Positions 47,058 through 55,970 of a DNA stretch of 64,000 nt are shown here, piece by piece. The position numbers were made by a program, and so were the translations under genes. Source of the stretch: Bacteroidales bacterium (GTDB lineage Bacteria > Bacteroidota > Bacteroidia > Bacteroidales > Muribaculaceae); the NCBI GenBank assembly GCA_015060975.1, contig SUXI01000007.1, forward strand, positions 100,452 to 164,451, read 5' to 3'. How positions within the stretch are numbered: position 1 is the first letter of the stretch; each line of letters starts with the position of its first letter. The notes beneath the pieces are model-generated. The model made no database searches. It saw nothing but the letters and a program-made list of their open reading frames with translations, and was not told the DNA's origin.

Positions 47058-47065
47058 CAAAGATA
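47058..47065 (-). promoter_or_regulatory. -7 promoter box of the thioredoxin-like/mnmA cluster
   Basis: TATCTTTG on the minus strand, 22 nt before ATG 47036. It supports that start. Confidence 0.55.
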
Positions 47066-47179
47066 GTGCAAGCCGAGCGCAAAAGCAAATAATAAACAAA
47101 TTTAAAACAAAAATAAAACAAAAATAAAAACCTTTTTACAATCTATTTGTTTCAGTTATTAATTAAACACAAATTTATT

Positions 47180-49768
47180 ATGAATTTCAACAATTTTACA
47201 ATCAAGTCTCAAGAGGCTGTTCAAAAAGCGGTTGGATATACTCGTGAGGCGTCTAATCAAGCTATTGAACCTATACATCTACTTAAAGCAGTTGTTAATG
47301 TTGGCGACTCGTTGGTGAAATTTATTTTTCAGAAAGTAGGAGCGAGCACACATCAACTTTCATCATTGATTGATCGTGAAATTGCCTCATTGCCAAGGGT
47401 GTCGGGCGGAGAACCATATTTAAGTCGAGAATCAAATGAGGTGGTGCAAAAAGCACTTGATTTAGCAAAAAAAAATGGTGATGAATATGTAACACTTGAG
47501 GCATTATTGTTGTCGCTTTTTAAAGTGAAAAGTCCGGCATCTGCAGTTCTAAAAGATGTGGGTTTGGTTGAAGCCGATTTAGAGGTTGCGATAAATGAGC
47601 TTCGCAAAGGAAGAAAGGCAACTAACCAAAGTGCTGAAGATACTTACAATGCTCTCAATAAGTATGCTATAAATCTCAACGAACGGGCAAGAGCCGGAAA
47701 GCTAGACCCGGTTATTGGGCGAGATGATGAAATTCGTCGAGTGTTGCAAATCCTTAGCCGTCGCACCAAAAACAATCCTATGCTTATAGGTGAACCTGGT
47801 ACCGGTAAAACGGCTATTGCTGAAGGACTTGCTCAACGTATTGTGCGAGGAGATGTGCCTGAAAATCTTAAGTCAAAGCAAATTTTCTCACTCGACATGG
47901 GGGCGCTTGTCGCAGGGGCGAAATATAAAGGCGAGTTTGAGGAGCGATTGAAATCTGTTGTAAACGAGGTAATTCAAAGCGATGGTGATATAATTCTGTT
48001 TATTGACGAGATTCATACCCTTGTTGGAGCCGGGAAAGGAGAAGGGGCAATGGATGCGGCAAATATTCTGAAACCGGCTCTTGCTCGTGGTGAGTTACGA
48101 AGCATCGGAGCAACTACCTTAGATGAGTTTCAAAAATATTTTGAGAAAGACAAGGCTCTTGAACGTCGTTTTCAAAAGGTTATGATTGAGGAACCCGATG
48201 AAATGAGTGCAATAGCTATTCTTCGCGGCTTGAAAGAACGATATGAGAACCACCACAAAGTGCGTATTCTTGACGAGGCTATAATTGCAGCTGTGCAACT
48301 TTCAGAAAGATATATTACCGACCGTTTCCTTCCCGATAAGGCTATTGACCTCATTGACGAAGCGGCATCAAAACTTCGTCTTGAAATAGACTCTGTGCCT
48401 CAGGAACTTGACGAGATAATTCGTATGATTGCCCAAAAAGAGATAGAACGTGAGGCAATAAAACGAGAAGGTGACTCGGAAAAAGTTAAGGAAATAGAGA
48501 AAGATATAGCTCAGTTGCGTGAGGAAGAAAATGAATATACTGCTCGTTGGAAAGCCGAAAAAGATTTAATCAATAAAATTCAGCAAAATAAAATTGACAT
48601 AGAACAACTCAATTTTGAAGCTGAACGTGCCGAGCGTGATGGTGATTATGCCAAAGTGGCAGAAATTCGCTATTCAAAAATTCAACAAAAACTTGATGAA
48701 AATATTTCTATTCAACAACAGCTAAAATTAATGCAAGGTGATGAGGCGTTGATTAAAGAGGAGGTTGATGCCGAGGATATTGCCGATGTTGTTTCTCGTT
48801 GGACCGGTATTCCTGTGCGAAAAATGGTGCAAAGTGAAAAGGATAAATTGTTGCATCTTGAAGATGAATTGCATCATCGTGTAATAGGACAGAATGAAGC
48901 AATTTCGGCTGTAGCTGATGCAGTGCGTCGTAGTCGTGCGGGATTGAATGACCCCCGTCGTCCTATTGGTTCATTTATTTTCCTTGGTACGACAGGAGTG
49001 GGGAAGACGGAACTTGCAAAGGCTCTTGCCGAATATCTCTTTGATGATGAAAATATGATGACACGCATTGACATGAGCGAATATCAGGAGAAACACACCG
49101 TTTCGCGATTGGTTGGAGCTCCTCCGGGATATGTGGGATATGATGAAGGTGGGCAGTTGACTGAGGCTGTACGTCGCAAACCATATTCGGTAGTGCTTTT
49201 CGATGAAATAGAAAAGGCTCATCCCGATGTGTTTAATGTTTTATTGCAAGTGCTTGATGATGGACGTCTTACCGACAATAAAGGTCGATTGGTAAACTTC
49301 AAAAACACTATCATCATTATGACTTCTAACATGGGTTCTTCGCTTATTCGTGAAAACTTTGCGAAGATGACCAGTGCTAATCGCGATGAAACGATTGAGA
49401 ACACAAAAAACTCTGTGCTTGAAATGTTGAAACAAACTATTCGTCCCGAATTTATTAATCGCATTGATGAGATTATAATGTTTACCCCTCTTAATGAAAA
49501 AGAGATTGAAGAAATCGTAAAATTGCAGATTGATGGGATTAAACGTATGCTTCACGCTAATGGTATCACCCTCGATGTTACACAGGCTGCGTTACATTAT
49601 CTATCAGAAGAGGGGTATGATCCCGAATTTGGTGCCCGCCCGGTGAAAAGGGTGATTCATCGTTTGGTGCTAAATCAGCTTTCAAAAGATATTCTTGCCC
49701 AAACTGTCGATAAAGATCGACCGATAATTATCGATATGCAAAATGATTCTTTGGTATTTAAAAATTAG
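47180..49768 (+). CDS. clpB: Disaggregase chaperone ClpB
   Basis: 862 residues from ATG 47180; the upstream TTG start at 47147 gives an unlikely extension. It rescues aggregated proteins together with DnaK. Domains in order are the Clp N-domain repeats (1-145), AAA1 (Walker A GEPGTGKT, Walker [11 protein letters not shown]), the coiled-coil M-domain (about 395-520), AAA2 (Walker A GTTGVGKT, Walker [12 protein letters not shown]) and the D2 small domain. The pore loop KYKGEFEER and the M-domain separate ClpB from ClpA/C. A -7-like box TCTATTTG is found upstream near 47142. I saw no heat-shock operator. Confidence 0.97.
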   Translation: MNFNNFTIKSQEAVQKAVGYTREASNQAIEPIHLLKAVVNVGDSLVKFIFQKVGASTHQLSSLIDREIASLPRVSGGEPYLSRESNEVVQKALDLAKKNGDEYVTLEALLLSLFKVKSPASAVLKDVGLVEADLEVAINELRKGRKATNQSAEDTYNALNKYAINLNERARAGKLDPVIGRDDEIRRVLQILSRRTKNNPMLIGEPGTGKTAIAEGLAQRIVRGDVPENLKSKQIFSLDMGALVAGAKYKGEFEERLKSVVNEVIQSDGDIILFIDEIHTLVGAGKGEGAMDAANILKPALARGELRSIGATTLDEFQKYFEKDKALERRFQKVMIEEPDEMSAIAILRGLKERYENHHKVRILDEAIIAAVQLSERYITDRFLPDKAIDLIDEAASKLRLEIDSVPQELDEIIRMIAQKEIEREAIKREGDSEKVKEIEKDIAQLREEENEYTARWKAEKDLINKIQQNKIDIEQLNFEAERAERDGDYAKVAEIRYSKIQQKLDENISIQQQLKLMQGDEALIKEEVDAEDIADVVSRWTGIPVRKMVQSEKDKLLHLEDELHHRVIGQNEAISAVADAVRRSRAGLNDPRRPIGSFIFLGTTGVGKTELAKALAEYLFDDENMMTRIDMSEYQEKHTVSRLVGAPPGYVGYDEGGQLTEAVRRKPYSVVLFDEIEKAHPDVFNVLLQVLDDGRLTDNKGRLVNFKNTIIIMTSNMGSSLIRENFAKMTSANRDETIENTKNSVLEMLKQTIRPEFINRIDEIIMFTPLNEKEIEEIVKLQIDGIKRMLHANGITLDVTQAALHYLSEEGYDPEFGARPVKRVIHRLVLNQLSKDILAQTVDKDRPIIIDMQNDSLVFKN

Positions 49769-49801
49769 CTGAAAAAGCATAGGATTTTAAAAGAAAATAT
49801 C

Positions 49802-49809
49802 TAATTTTG
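49802..49809 (+). promoter_or_regulatory. -7 promoter box of leader B
   Basis: TAATTTTG matches TAnnTTTG, just upstream of the first hairpin of leader RNA copy B and 33 bp after the clpB stop. Confidence 0.5.
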
Positions 49810-49810
49810 T

Positions 49811-49887
49811 GTTGAATTCGGTATGTAGCTGTAGCGGCAACAACTTCCCGGGTTCAACATTTTGTTGAATGACAGAGTTATCTGTCA
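49811..49887 (+). ncRNA. 5' hairpin module of leader B
   Basis: GTTGAA (49811-49816) pairs with TTCAAC (49853-49858), enclosing a GTAGCGGC segment that matches the TAGCG loop in copy A. Then TGACAG and CTGTCA form a hairpin just before the rod. Sequence differs from copy A but the layout is the same. Confidence 0.45.
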
Positions 49888-50103
49888 AAAGGTGTTATTG
49901 AAATTTTATCTTCTGTATTCAAACTTGGCGGTTAGAATCAGCAATGAAGATGAAAAGACAATGGCACCTGCATCGTTGGTTATTCCCATGTCCGCATTGG
50001 ACTTATGATATATCCAAGCGCTGTGGGGCTGTCGTCTTATCCATTGCTGAGGTAAGCCAAGACCTGAATACAGGATAAGATAGAGATAAATCCTCACACC
50101 TTT
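49888..50103 (+). ncRNA. Structured leader RNA, copy B (covaries with copy A at 29436-29652)
   Basis: This 216-nt element is closed by AAAGGTGT/ACACCTTT and followed by a T-tract. Its helices include CTGTATTCA/TGAATACAG, CTTGGC/GCCAAG, TCAGCAATG/CATTGCTGA and an apical GTCC/GGAC. Each corresponds to a helix in copy A, and the differing bases change in pairs. Invariant stretches include CAAACTTGGCGGTT, GCACCTGCAT, TGTGGGGCT and CCAAGACCTG. It sits between a -7 box and the LRR protein gene at 50163. No reading frame is shared with copy A over its whole length. It is probably a cis-regulatory RNA or an sRNA ending at the T-tract. Confidence 0.75.
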
Positions 50104-50162
50104 TTTATGCCCGATTATTAACCGTTTCCCCGGGGATTGAGAAACTGAAAAATTTAGCACAA

Positions 50163-52421
50163 ATGAAAGGAAAACGTTTAAAGTTGGTAATTTTATTTTT
50201 GTCATTTTTTTGTGGGATTAATGTTTCAAATGGAGCTACGTTTGATTGTGAAGGGCTCACCTGTGAGCTGTACGCTTCGCAATTTGATGAATTTGGACGT
50301 TTGGCAGGTTATGCCAGGGTTGTTGCCGGAGACACTCCATATAAAGGCAATATCATAATCCCATGGAAGGTCTATGATTTGGATGTCAATTGTGATTATA
50401 TTATCATTAATGAAATCGCAAGTAATGCATTTTGGGATTGCACTGAATTGACATCGGTAAATATGCAAGGTATAGTAAATATTGGTGATTACGCTTTTAC
50501 CGGGTGTTCTAATTTAAAATCTGTGAGTTTTCATTCCGGACTTAAAGTTATTGGAGAAAATGCATTTCGTGATTGTATAAACCTGGAAACCGCTCTTGTA
50601 TTTCCTGAAGGATTGACGCGTATTAAGCGTGATGCATTTAGTGGTTGTACCAAAATTCCGTCAATAAAAATTGCAAATTCTTCAGATTTAGTTGTCGGAC
50701 CAAACGCATTTTCAGGGTGCGTCGGATTGACTTCGGTGCATATTCCTGGAAAACCGACTTACTCAGTAAATACAACGTCAGCCGGAACATTTGATAACTG
50801 TACTGGATTAACATCAATAACATTTGGGGATGATTTGACGTATCTTCCTCCCGGAATGTTTCATGGGTGTACGGGGTTGACTTCCATAACTATTCCCGGA
50901 CATATAAAAACGATAGGTGGGGATATTACATATCATTATGGAGTATTTCAAAAGTGTACAAATTTAAGTTCTGTAACAATTCAAGAGGGCATAGAAGTAA
51001 TAGGCACGATGGCTTTTTCTGGTTGCTCAAATCTATATTCTATTAAATTACCAAATACGTTGAAATATATAGGTGGTGGAGCTTTTGAAAGTGCAGGGTT
51101 GGAAGAAATAGACTTAGGTGTTAATTTGGAAAAAATAGCGGATAAAAGTATGGTATATACTGATGATCGTGGTGCATTTAATTATTGTAAAAATCTTAGG
51201 AAGGTTATTATACATGAAAAATTAAAATATATTGGTTCAGATGCATTTGATGGTTGTTCCAATTTAAAGGAGGTTCATATTGATGATTTATCGGCATATT
51301 GTCAAGCTGATAAAAACACTTCATATTATAGAACATCTCCATTCAACAATGGCGCGGATTTATATGTAGATGGAGAGTTGGTTGAAAATCTTGTGATACC
51401 AAATGATGTTGCAGAAATAAAGGCGCATTCATTTAATGGTTGTAATAGCATAAAGAGTATAAAATTTGGCGCCAAATTAAAATCGATTGGCTATAGAGCT
51501 TTTAATTGGTGTCCAAATTTGAAGCATGTTGTTTTTCCGTCTTCCCTTGAGACGTTTGATAATGACGTGTTTGCAGATTGCCATGCGCTTGAATTTGCCG
51601 ATTTGTCGAAAACGTCTTTGACCAAAATAACGAATGTTTTCTGGAATTGTTCAGGTCTTAAGGTTGTTAACTTGCCATTAACAATTAAAGAACTTCAACA
51701 TACGTTTTTTGGCTGTAGTTCTATTTCTGAATTAAGTGTTCCATGTATTATGCCTCCAGTAGTGAATACCGGTGCATTATTAGGTATCGATAAATCGAAA
51801 TGTATATTGACAATTCCTGAGGAGTCATACGATGCCTATATGGCTCATAGTGAATGGAGTGGTTTCTTGATAGACAAATCGCACCTCAAAGTCGAAGATA
51901 ATTATATTAAAAACAATGGAGGGGATGTGGAAATAAGATTTAAAAAGAACGATATTATGGCTGCGTCGGTAGATGATAATTCCGATACATATAAATCACT
52001 TGCTTATGATGGTTCGAGCATATATGTGCCGACTGAAACAAGTTTGGCATTCCGCATTTCATCTGACATTCCTTTTGAATTTGGCTACAGCGGAGTGGAT
52101 AAAGAGGAAAATAAGAATCCTGAAGAATGGGAATCTTGTTATGAGTTTGCGACTCCACCCATAGTCTCAAATGAAACGTTATATATTGTAAATCTTGATA
52201 ATACATCGATTGAAGATGTATTTGAGGATAGTTATATAAATGTGGAGATTGAGGGTGGGAATCTTAAAGTGTCAGGATTGAAAAAAGGTGAACCATTCTC
52301 TCTATATGATGTAAATGGAAATATGTTATATCATGGCATTGAACCGGTGATTTCTGTCGCAATAAAAAAAGGTGTCTATGTTGTTAAGTGTGGAACTGAA
52401 ACAAAGAAGGTTTTGTTATAA
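50163..52421 (+). CDS. Large secreted BspA-like leucine-rich repeat protein
   Basis: This 752-residue protein has a signal peptide (MKGKRLKLVILFLSFFCGINVSNGA) followed by about 18 LRR_5 repeats (AFWDCTELTSVNM, YAFTGCSNLKSVSF, AFSGCTKIPSIKI and similar) to about residue 560. Next comes a domain with short beta strands, then a C-terminal tail LYDVNGNMLYHGIEPVISVAIKKGVYVVKCGTETKKVLL typical of sorting-like domains that send proteins to the surface. The role is probably surface adhesion or binding, as for other BspA-type proteins. It is monocistronic, with a long structured leader upstream and a hairpin terminator downstream. Confidence 0.88.
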   Translation: MKGKRLKLVILFLSFFCGINVSNGATFDCEGLTCELYASQFDEFGRLAGYARVVAGDTPYKGNIIIPWKVYDLDVNCDYIIINEIASNAFWDCTELTSVNMQGIVNIGDYAFTGCSNLKSVSFHSGLKVIGENAFRDCINLETALVFPEGLTRIKRDAFSGCTKIPSIKIANSSDLVVGPNAFSGCVGLTSVHIPGKPTYSVNTTSAGTFDNCTGLTSITFGDDLTYLPPGMFHGCTGLTSITIPGHIKTIGGDITYHYGVFQKCTNLSSVTIQEGIEVIGTMAFSGCSNLYSIKLPNTLKYIGGGAFESAGLEEIDLGVNLEKIADKSMVYTDDRGAFNYCKNLRKVIIHEKLKYIGSDAFDGCSNLKEVHIDDLSAYCQADKNTSYYRTSPFNNGADLYVDGELVENLVIPNDVAEIKAHSFNGCNSIKSIKFGAKLKSIGYRAFNWCPNLKHVVFPSSLETFDNDVFADCHALEFADLSKTSLTKITNVFWNCSGLKVVNLPLTIKELQHTFFGCSSISELSVPCIMPPVVNTGALLGIDKSKCILTIPEESYDAYMAHSEWSGFLIDKSHLKVEDNYIKNNGGDVEIRFKKNDIMAASVDDNSDTYKSLAYDGSSIYVPTETSLAFRISSDIPFEFGYSGVDKEENKNPEEWESCYEFATPPIVSNETLYIVNLDNTSIEDVFEDSYINVEIEGGNLKVSGLKKGEPFSLYDVNGNMLYHGIEPVISVAIKKGVYVVKCGTETKKVLL

Positions 52422-52446
52422 TATTATGTAAAGCAAGTTTGATGGG

Positions 52447-52476
52447 TGGTGTGTCATTGTTATTTGTGGCACACCA
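52447..52476 (+). terminator. Terminator of the LRR gene, overlapping the next promoter
   Basis: TGGTGTG (52447-52453) pairs with CACACCA (52470-52476), followed by TCTTTTTTATT. The -33 box of the next gene lies in the loop. Confidence 0.7.
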
Positions 52477-52494
52477 TCTTTTTTATTACCTTTG
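52464..52494 (+). promoter_or_regulatory. Consensus promoter of the flavodoxin-ferredoxin gene
   Basis: TTG (52464-52466), 20 nt, TACCTTTG (52487-52494), 25 nt before the ATG at 52519. It supports ATG 52519 over the start at 52492, which lies in the promoter. Confidence 0.75.
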
Positions 52495-52518
52495 AGATTA
52501 AATAACATTAGTTGTATT

Positions 52519-53313
52519 ATGGAGATAAAAAAGGTTTATAAAGTTTATTTTAGCGCTACTTATACCACTCGCTTTGTGGTTAGTACAATTGCCGGTGAAA
52601 TGTGTGATAACATCGTGGACTGTGATGTGACATCTGTGCCTATTGATAAGGATATTGTAATGGATAGGGGAGATGTGTTGGTGATTGGTATGCCTGTTTA
52701 TGGCGGACGAATTCCTGAAAGCGCATTGCAATCTATCGCTAAATTAAAAGGTAATGGTACTCCGGCAATAATCACTTGTGTGTATGGTAATCGTGATTAT
52801 GATGACGCATTGCTTGAACTGAGGAATGAAGTCGAGGCGCAAGGCTTTAAGATTGTGTCGGCAAGCGCATTTATCGCTCGGCATTCAATTTTTACTCAAA
52901 TTGCAAAAGACCGACCTAATGCGCAAGATATAGCTGAGGTCATAAGGTTTGCGACACGCTCAAAAGAGATGATTGAATCGCTTGATTATTTTGATTGTTT
53001 GCAACAGATTAAGGTTAAAGGCAATGTTCCATATAAAACGTTTAATCAGTTGCCTATTTGTCCTACAGCTGATGATAGTTGTGTGGAATGTGGAGTGTGT
53101 GCGTCGAAATGTCCTGTAGCTGCGATATCAAGCGACAACTATCGAGAAACAAATATGGATAAATGCTTGGCTTGTGGGCGTTGCATAGTGGAATGTGTGG
53201 TTGGTGCAAGAGATTTTCGAGGGGATTTCTTTGATGCACGAGCTGCAAAATTTATTGAGGCATTTTCGGTGCCAAAGGCAAACGAATTATATTATGCCGA
53301 AGTAAACAAATGA
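52519..53313 (+). CDS. EFR1-type flavodoxin-ferredoxin protein
   Basis: About 264 residues. The N-terminal half is flavodoxin-like (VYFSATYTTRFVV, VLVIGMPVYGGRIPE, CVYGNRDYDDALLEL). The C-terminal half carries two 4Fe-4S clusters (CVECGVCASKCPVAAI; CLACGRCIVECVVGARDF). This is the EFR1 family arrangement, proteins thought to shuttle electrons in anaerobes. Partner and reaction are unknown. It has its own consensus promoter and precedes a lipoprotein gene by 44 bp. Confidence 0.88.
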   Translation: MEIKKVYKVYFSATYTTRFVVSTIAGEMCDNIVDCDVTSVPIDKDIVMDRGDVLVIGMPVYGGRIPESALQSIAKLKGNGTPAIITCVYGNRDYDDALLELRNEVEAQGFKIVSASAFIARHSIFTQIAKDRPNAQDIAEVIRFATRSKEMIESLDYFDCLQQIKVKGNVPYKTFNQLPICPTADDSCVECGVCASKCPVAAISSDNYRETNMDKCLACGRCIVECVVGARDFRGDFFDARAAKFIEAFSVPKANELYYAEVNK

Positions 53314-53357
53314 GTGGGTGATTTGTTATAATTTCAAAGAAATTAAACTAGAGAATT

Positions 53358-53813
53358 ATGAAACGGATATTTTATTTGTTATTTGTGTTGCCATTACTTT
53401 TGGTGTCGTGTAAAGATGATGACGATATGCCAAATGTTGATTTTAAGGTTGAAATATCGGGTGGCAAGTTTGTTAATAATACAATTTATGTAGTCAAAGG
53501 TGATACATTAAAGGTTGAGAAAATAGAGGTTGTATCGCATGATAAAAAGGCCGCCATGGGTGAAGTCTCATATTTTTGGGACGGTAGATTTTTATTTACT
53601 AATCCTATTCCTCCATATAAAATCAGTATATCAACAGATAAAATGGTATTAGCTGAGCATAGATTCCATTTTAATTGCCCGGTTTATGTAGAGGATTATC
53701 CTATTCTGACATCATATTTTGATTATAAAGTAAAATTGGTTGAAATACCCGATAGTATTCCAAATCAACCCTCACGTCCAATAACAAGTGGTTATAGTGT
53801 GGTTAGAGATTGA
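53358..53813 (+). CDS. Small lipoprotein, function unknown
   Basis: This 151-residue protein has a lipoprotein signal (MKRIFYLLFVLPLLLVSC, lipid Cys18) and an acidic DDDD stretch right after it, a common surface-export-like feature in Bacteroidetes. The rest is beta-rich with no family I recognise. It may be co-transcribed with the EFR1 gene. Confidence 0.7.
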   Translation: MKRIFYLLFVLPLLLVSCKDDDDMPNVDFKVEISGGKFVNNTIYVVKGDTLKVEKIEVVSHDKKAAMGEVSYFWDGRFLFTNPIPPYKISISTDKMVLAEHRFHFNCPVYVEDYPILTSYFDYKVKLVEIPDSIPNQPSRPITSGYSVVRD

Positions 53814-54021
53814 TATTTGAGTTACTTTGGATTTTGAATATATTTATTAAGACTACACTGAATGGTCAATGATGCGAGCGATATTCGAAGATTAGGATAA
53901 TATATTGGTATTTATGGGGGGATTTTTGAATATTTATTCCATAAAATTTGCAAAAGTCCAAAATGTTTTATAAATTTACAATGAAGCAATAATAAAGATA
54001 TTAACCATAAATATTACGACG
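53814..54021. other. Intergenic region, nothing clear
   Basis: A/T-rich DNA between the lipoprotein and a small membrane protein. A near -7 sequence (TAAAATTTG near 53942-53950) is one insertion off consensus. No ORF or repeat is evident. Confidence 0.4.
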
Positions 54022-54246
54022 ATGTTTAATTTTGCACTATTAGGAGAATTTGTAGTATTTGTACTTGCAATAGCGGTAATTGTAGGTTGCGCAATTCTTG
54101 GGCTTCTAGCAATAATAGTAGAATACATCTGGGTGCCAATAGCAGTAGTTATGTGTATTGGACTTGTTTCTTGTACCATTAGACAAAGTTATATAGCAAT
54201 AAAATCACGATTCAAAAAGGTCGAAGCCAAAAAAGAATTAAATTAA
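54022..54246 (+). CDS. Small two-helix membrane protein, function unknown
   Basis: This 74-residue protein has two hydrophobic helices (about residues 6-31 and 34-50) followed by a basic tail (SRFKKVEAKKELN), which would be cytoplasmic by the positive-inside rule. I do not recognise a family. Reality is supported by a strong hairpin terminator 36 bp downstream and the absence of another gene here. The possibility of a random ORF remains. Confidence 0.5.
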   Translation: MFNFALLGEFVVFVLAIAVIVGCAILGLLAIIVEYIWVPIAVVMCIGLVSCTIRQSYIAIKSRFKKVEAKKELN

Positions 54247-54282
54247 AAATATTGACGTAATTTCTATTTGAAAATCATAACG

Positions 54283-54307
54283 AACGCAGTCTTTTGAAGA
54301 TTGCGTT
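54283..54307 (+). terminator. Terminator after the small membrane protein gene
   Basis: AACGCAGTCTT (54283-54293) pairs with AAGATTGCGTT (54297-54307), including one G-U, with a 3-nt loop, followed by TCGTCTTTTTGGG. Confidence 0.7.
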
Positions 54308-54368
54308 TCGTCTTTTTGGGGGTGGTGCGGAGGGGGTATCTGAGTTTTGTCCGACCTATAAATCGCAA

Positions 54369-54397
54369 AATCCTATAAGTAATTAACTTACAGGATT
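54369..54397 (-). terminator. Terminator after tRNA-Ser
   Basis: On the minus strand AATCCTGTAAGT pairs with ACTTATAGGATT around a 5-nt loop, followed by TTGCG, 12 nt after the tRNA 3' end. Confidence 0.55.
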
Positions 54398-54409
54398 CTA
54401 GTGCTACTT

Positions 54410-54499
54410 TGGCGGAGAGGACGAGATTCGAACTCGTGGTAGGATTACTCCTACGACAGTTTAGCAAACTGTTGGTTTCAGCCACTCACCCACCTCTCC
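54410..54499 (-). tRNA. tRNA-Ser(GCU)
   Basis: On the minus strand the 7-bp acceptor stem GGAGAGG/CCTCTCC is complete, followed by discriminator G and an encoded CCA end. The anticodon stem-loop CAGTTTGCTAAACTG gives anticodon GCT, which reads AGC/AGU serine codons. The T arm contains GTTCGAATC. A long variable arm (GTAGGAGTAATCCTAC) is the class II mark of tRNA-Ser. No other tRNA lies nearby. Confidence 0.96.
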
Positions 54500-54640
54500 T
54501 TGATTATGGGCATTGTCAAAACAACAATGCAAAGTTAGGTAAAATAATTTAAATTGCAATAGTTTTTGTGTAATATTTTTTAGATGTAAATGTAATGTGA
54601 TGAACAATAATGATTTGTATCTTAATTTTTTTCTTTCATT

Positions 54641-54668
54641 AATAGTGATTAAATTTGTAATCACTATT
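54641..54668 (+). promoter_or_regulatory. Perfect palindrome around the -7 box of mltG
   Basis: AATAGTGATTA (54641-54651) and TAATCACTATT (54658-54668) are exact inverted copies of 11 bp separated by AATTTG. The -7 box TAAATTTG (54650-54657) lies in the centre. The transcript would start inside the second arm, so the symmetry is more likely a DNA-level operator than an RNA hairpin. Confidence 0.6.
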
Positions 54669-54686
54669 TAAGTACGAAATTTTAAG

Positions 54687-55724
54687 ATGAAGTTTATAAT
54701 TAAAAAATTGAATTTAAAAAAGCGGTGGTGGATTATTGCTATAGCTTTATTGGGATTAATATTTATATTGTTGATATATGGTATTGTTTATATTTCAAAA
54801 AAATATGTAGGAGAAGAGCAGTGGGTATATGTTGATAGAGATTATAATGAGGCTGAGTTTCGAGATTCTTTAATAAATCGGTTGGGACAGCCATTTGGGG
54901 AAAAAGTGTATGACTTATGGAATATAATGGGAGGAGAACTTTCAAGTAGCTGTGGGGCATATAAGATTGATTCAGGGTTGTCTGTAATTGATGTTTGTCA
55001 TAAGATACTCAATAATCATCAAACTCCAGTAAAAGTCGTCTTTAATAATGTTAGAACAATGGAGCAATTGGCAAAAAAAGTATCTAAAAATATGCGATTT
55101 AACGATGTCGATTTTTTGCGTGCTTGCGATAGTATTTTGTTGAGTGAAGGATTTGTAAAAGAGGAGTTTCCTGTAATTTTCTTTCCAGATAGTTATGAAT
55201 TCTATTGGACAACTTCGGCAGAGTCAGTAGTTAAAAAAATGCTTGCTCATTATTGTAATTATTGGAGTGCCGATCGTAGGGAAAAGGCTAAATCAATGGA
55301 GTTGTCACCTGCCGAGGTTTCGGTTGTGGCATCAATTGTGGAAGAAGAAACAAATAAAAAAGATGAACGACCACTTGTGGCTCGATTGTATCTTAATAGA
55401 ATTAAGCAAGGCATGAAGTTGCAAGCCGATCCTACGGTGAAATTTGCTCTTGGAGATTTTTCGTTGCGTCGCATCACCCTTAAACATTTATATGTTGAAT
55501 CGCCATATAATACATACATTAATAAGGGATTACCACCCGGCCCAATAAGAATTGTGAATAAAGCAACACTTGATGATGTGCTTAATGCTCCGGAACATAA
55601 ATATATTTACATGTGTGCAAAAGAAGATTTTTCGGGTTATCATAATTTTGCTGAAGATTATGCAACTCATAGGTCGAATGCTCGTAGATATCAGGCTGAA
55701 TTAAATAGGAGAAATATTAAATAA
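54687..55724 (+). CDS. mltG: Endolytic transglycosylase MltG
   Basis: This is a 345-residue YceG-family enzyme with a single N-terminal membrane helix (about residues 14-36) and an extracytoplasmic domain. It cuts nascent peptidoglycan strands and may set their length. The catalytic region is VASIVEEETNKKDERPLVARLYLNRIKQGMKLQADPTVKFAL (catalytic Glu in VEEET). YNTYINKGLPPGPI is the second conserved block. DUF2007 lies 23 bp downstream. The palindrome at the -7 box suggests regulated transcription. Confidence 0.94.
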   Translation: MKFIIKKLNLKKRWWIIAIALLGLIFILLIYGIVYISKKYVGEEQWVYVDRDYNEAEFRDSLINRLGQPFGEKVYDLWNIMGGELSSSCGAYKIDSGLSVIDVCHKILNNHQTPVKVVFNNVRTMEQLAKKVSKNMRFNDVDFLRACDSILLSEGFVKEEFPVIFFPDSYEFYWTTSAESVVKKMLAHYCNYWSADRREKAKSMELSPAEVSVVASIVEEETNKKDERPLVARLYLNRIKQGMKLQADPTVKFALGDFSLRRITLKHLYVESPYNTYINKGLPPGPIRIVNKATLDDVLNAPEHKYIYMCAKEDFSGYHNFAEDYATHRSNARRYQAELNRRNIK

Positions 55725-55747
55725 AATAGTGAATAGGATTAAGATAT

Positions 55748-55969
55748 ATGGACGATAAATTGGTGACGATAAGGGTGTTTAGCGACAATACACAAGCACA
55801 TATTGCACAAGGTTTGCTTGAAGATAATGGTGTAAAGTGCGTCCTCAACAATGAAATCATGTCGAGTGTGTATCCATTGACGTTTACATCAATAGGTGGC
55901 ATTAAGTTACTTGTGAATTGTGATAGTGTTGAAATTGCCGAAAAGATACTAAATACAACTAATTTTTAG
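55748..55969 (+). CDS. DUF2007 putative signal-transducing protein
   Basis: This 73-residue protein starts VTIRVFSDNTQAHIAQGLLEDNGVKCVLNNE and contains GGIKLLV and the closing AEKIL, the pattern of the DUF2007 family (a ferredoxin-like GlnB-like fold, unknown role). It follows mltG at 23 bp and ends 1 bp before the stop of the convergent AI-2E transporter gene. Confidence 0.85.
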   Translation: MDDKLVTIRVFSDNTQAHIAQGLLEDNGVKCVLNNEIMSSVYPLTFTSIGGIKLLVNCDSVEIAEKILNTTNF

Positions 55970-55970
55970 T

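Noticed and set aside
49906..50205. 99-codon frame opposite leader RNA copy B
   Set aside because: It lies antisense to the structured RNA and the start of the LRR gene, and has no protein-like features.
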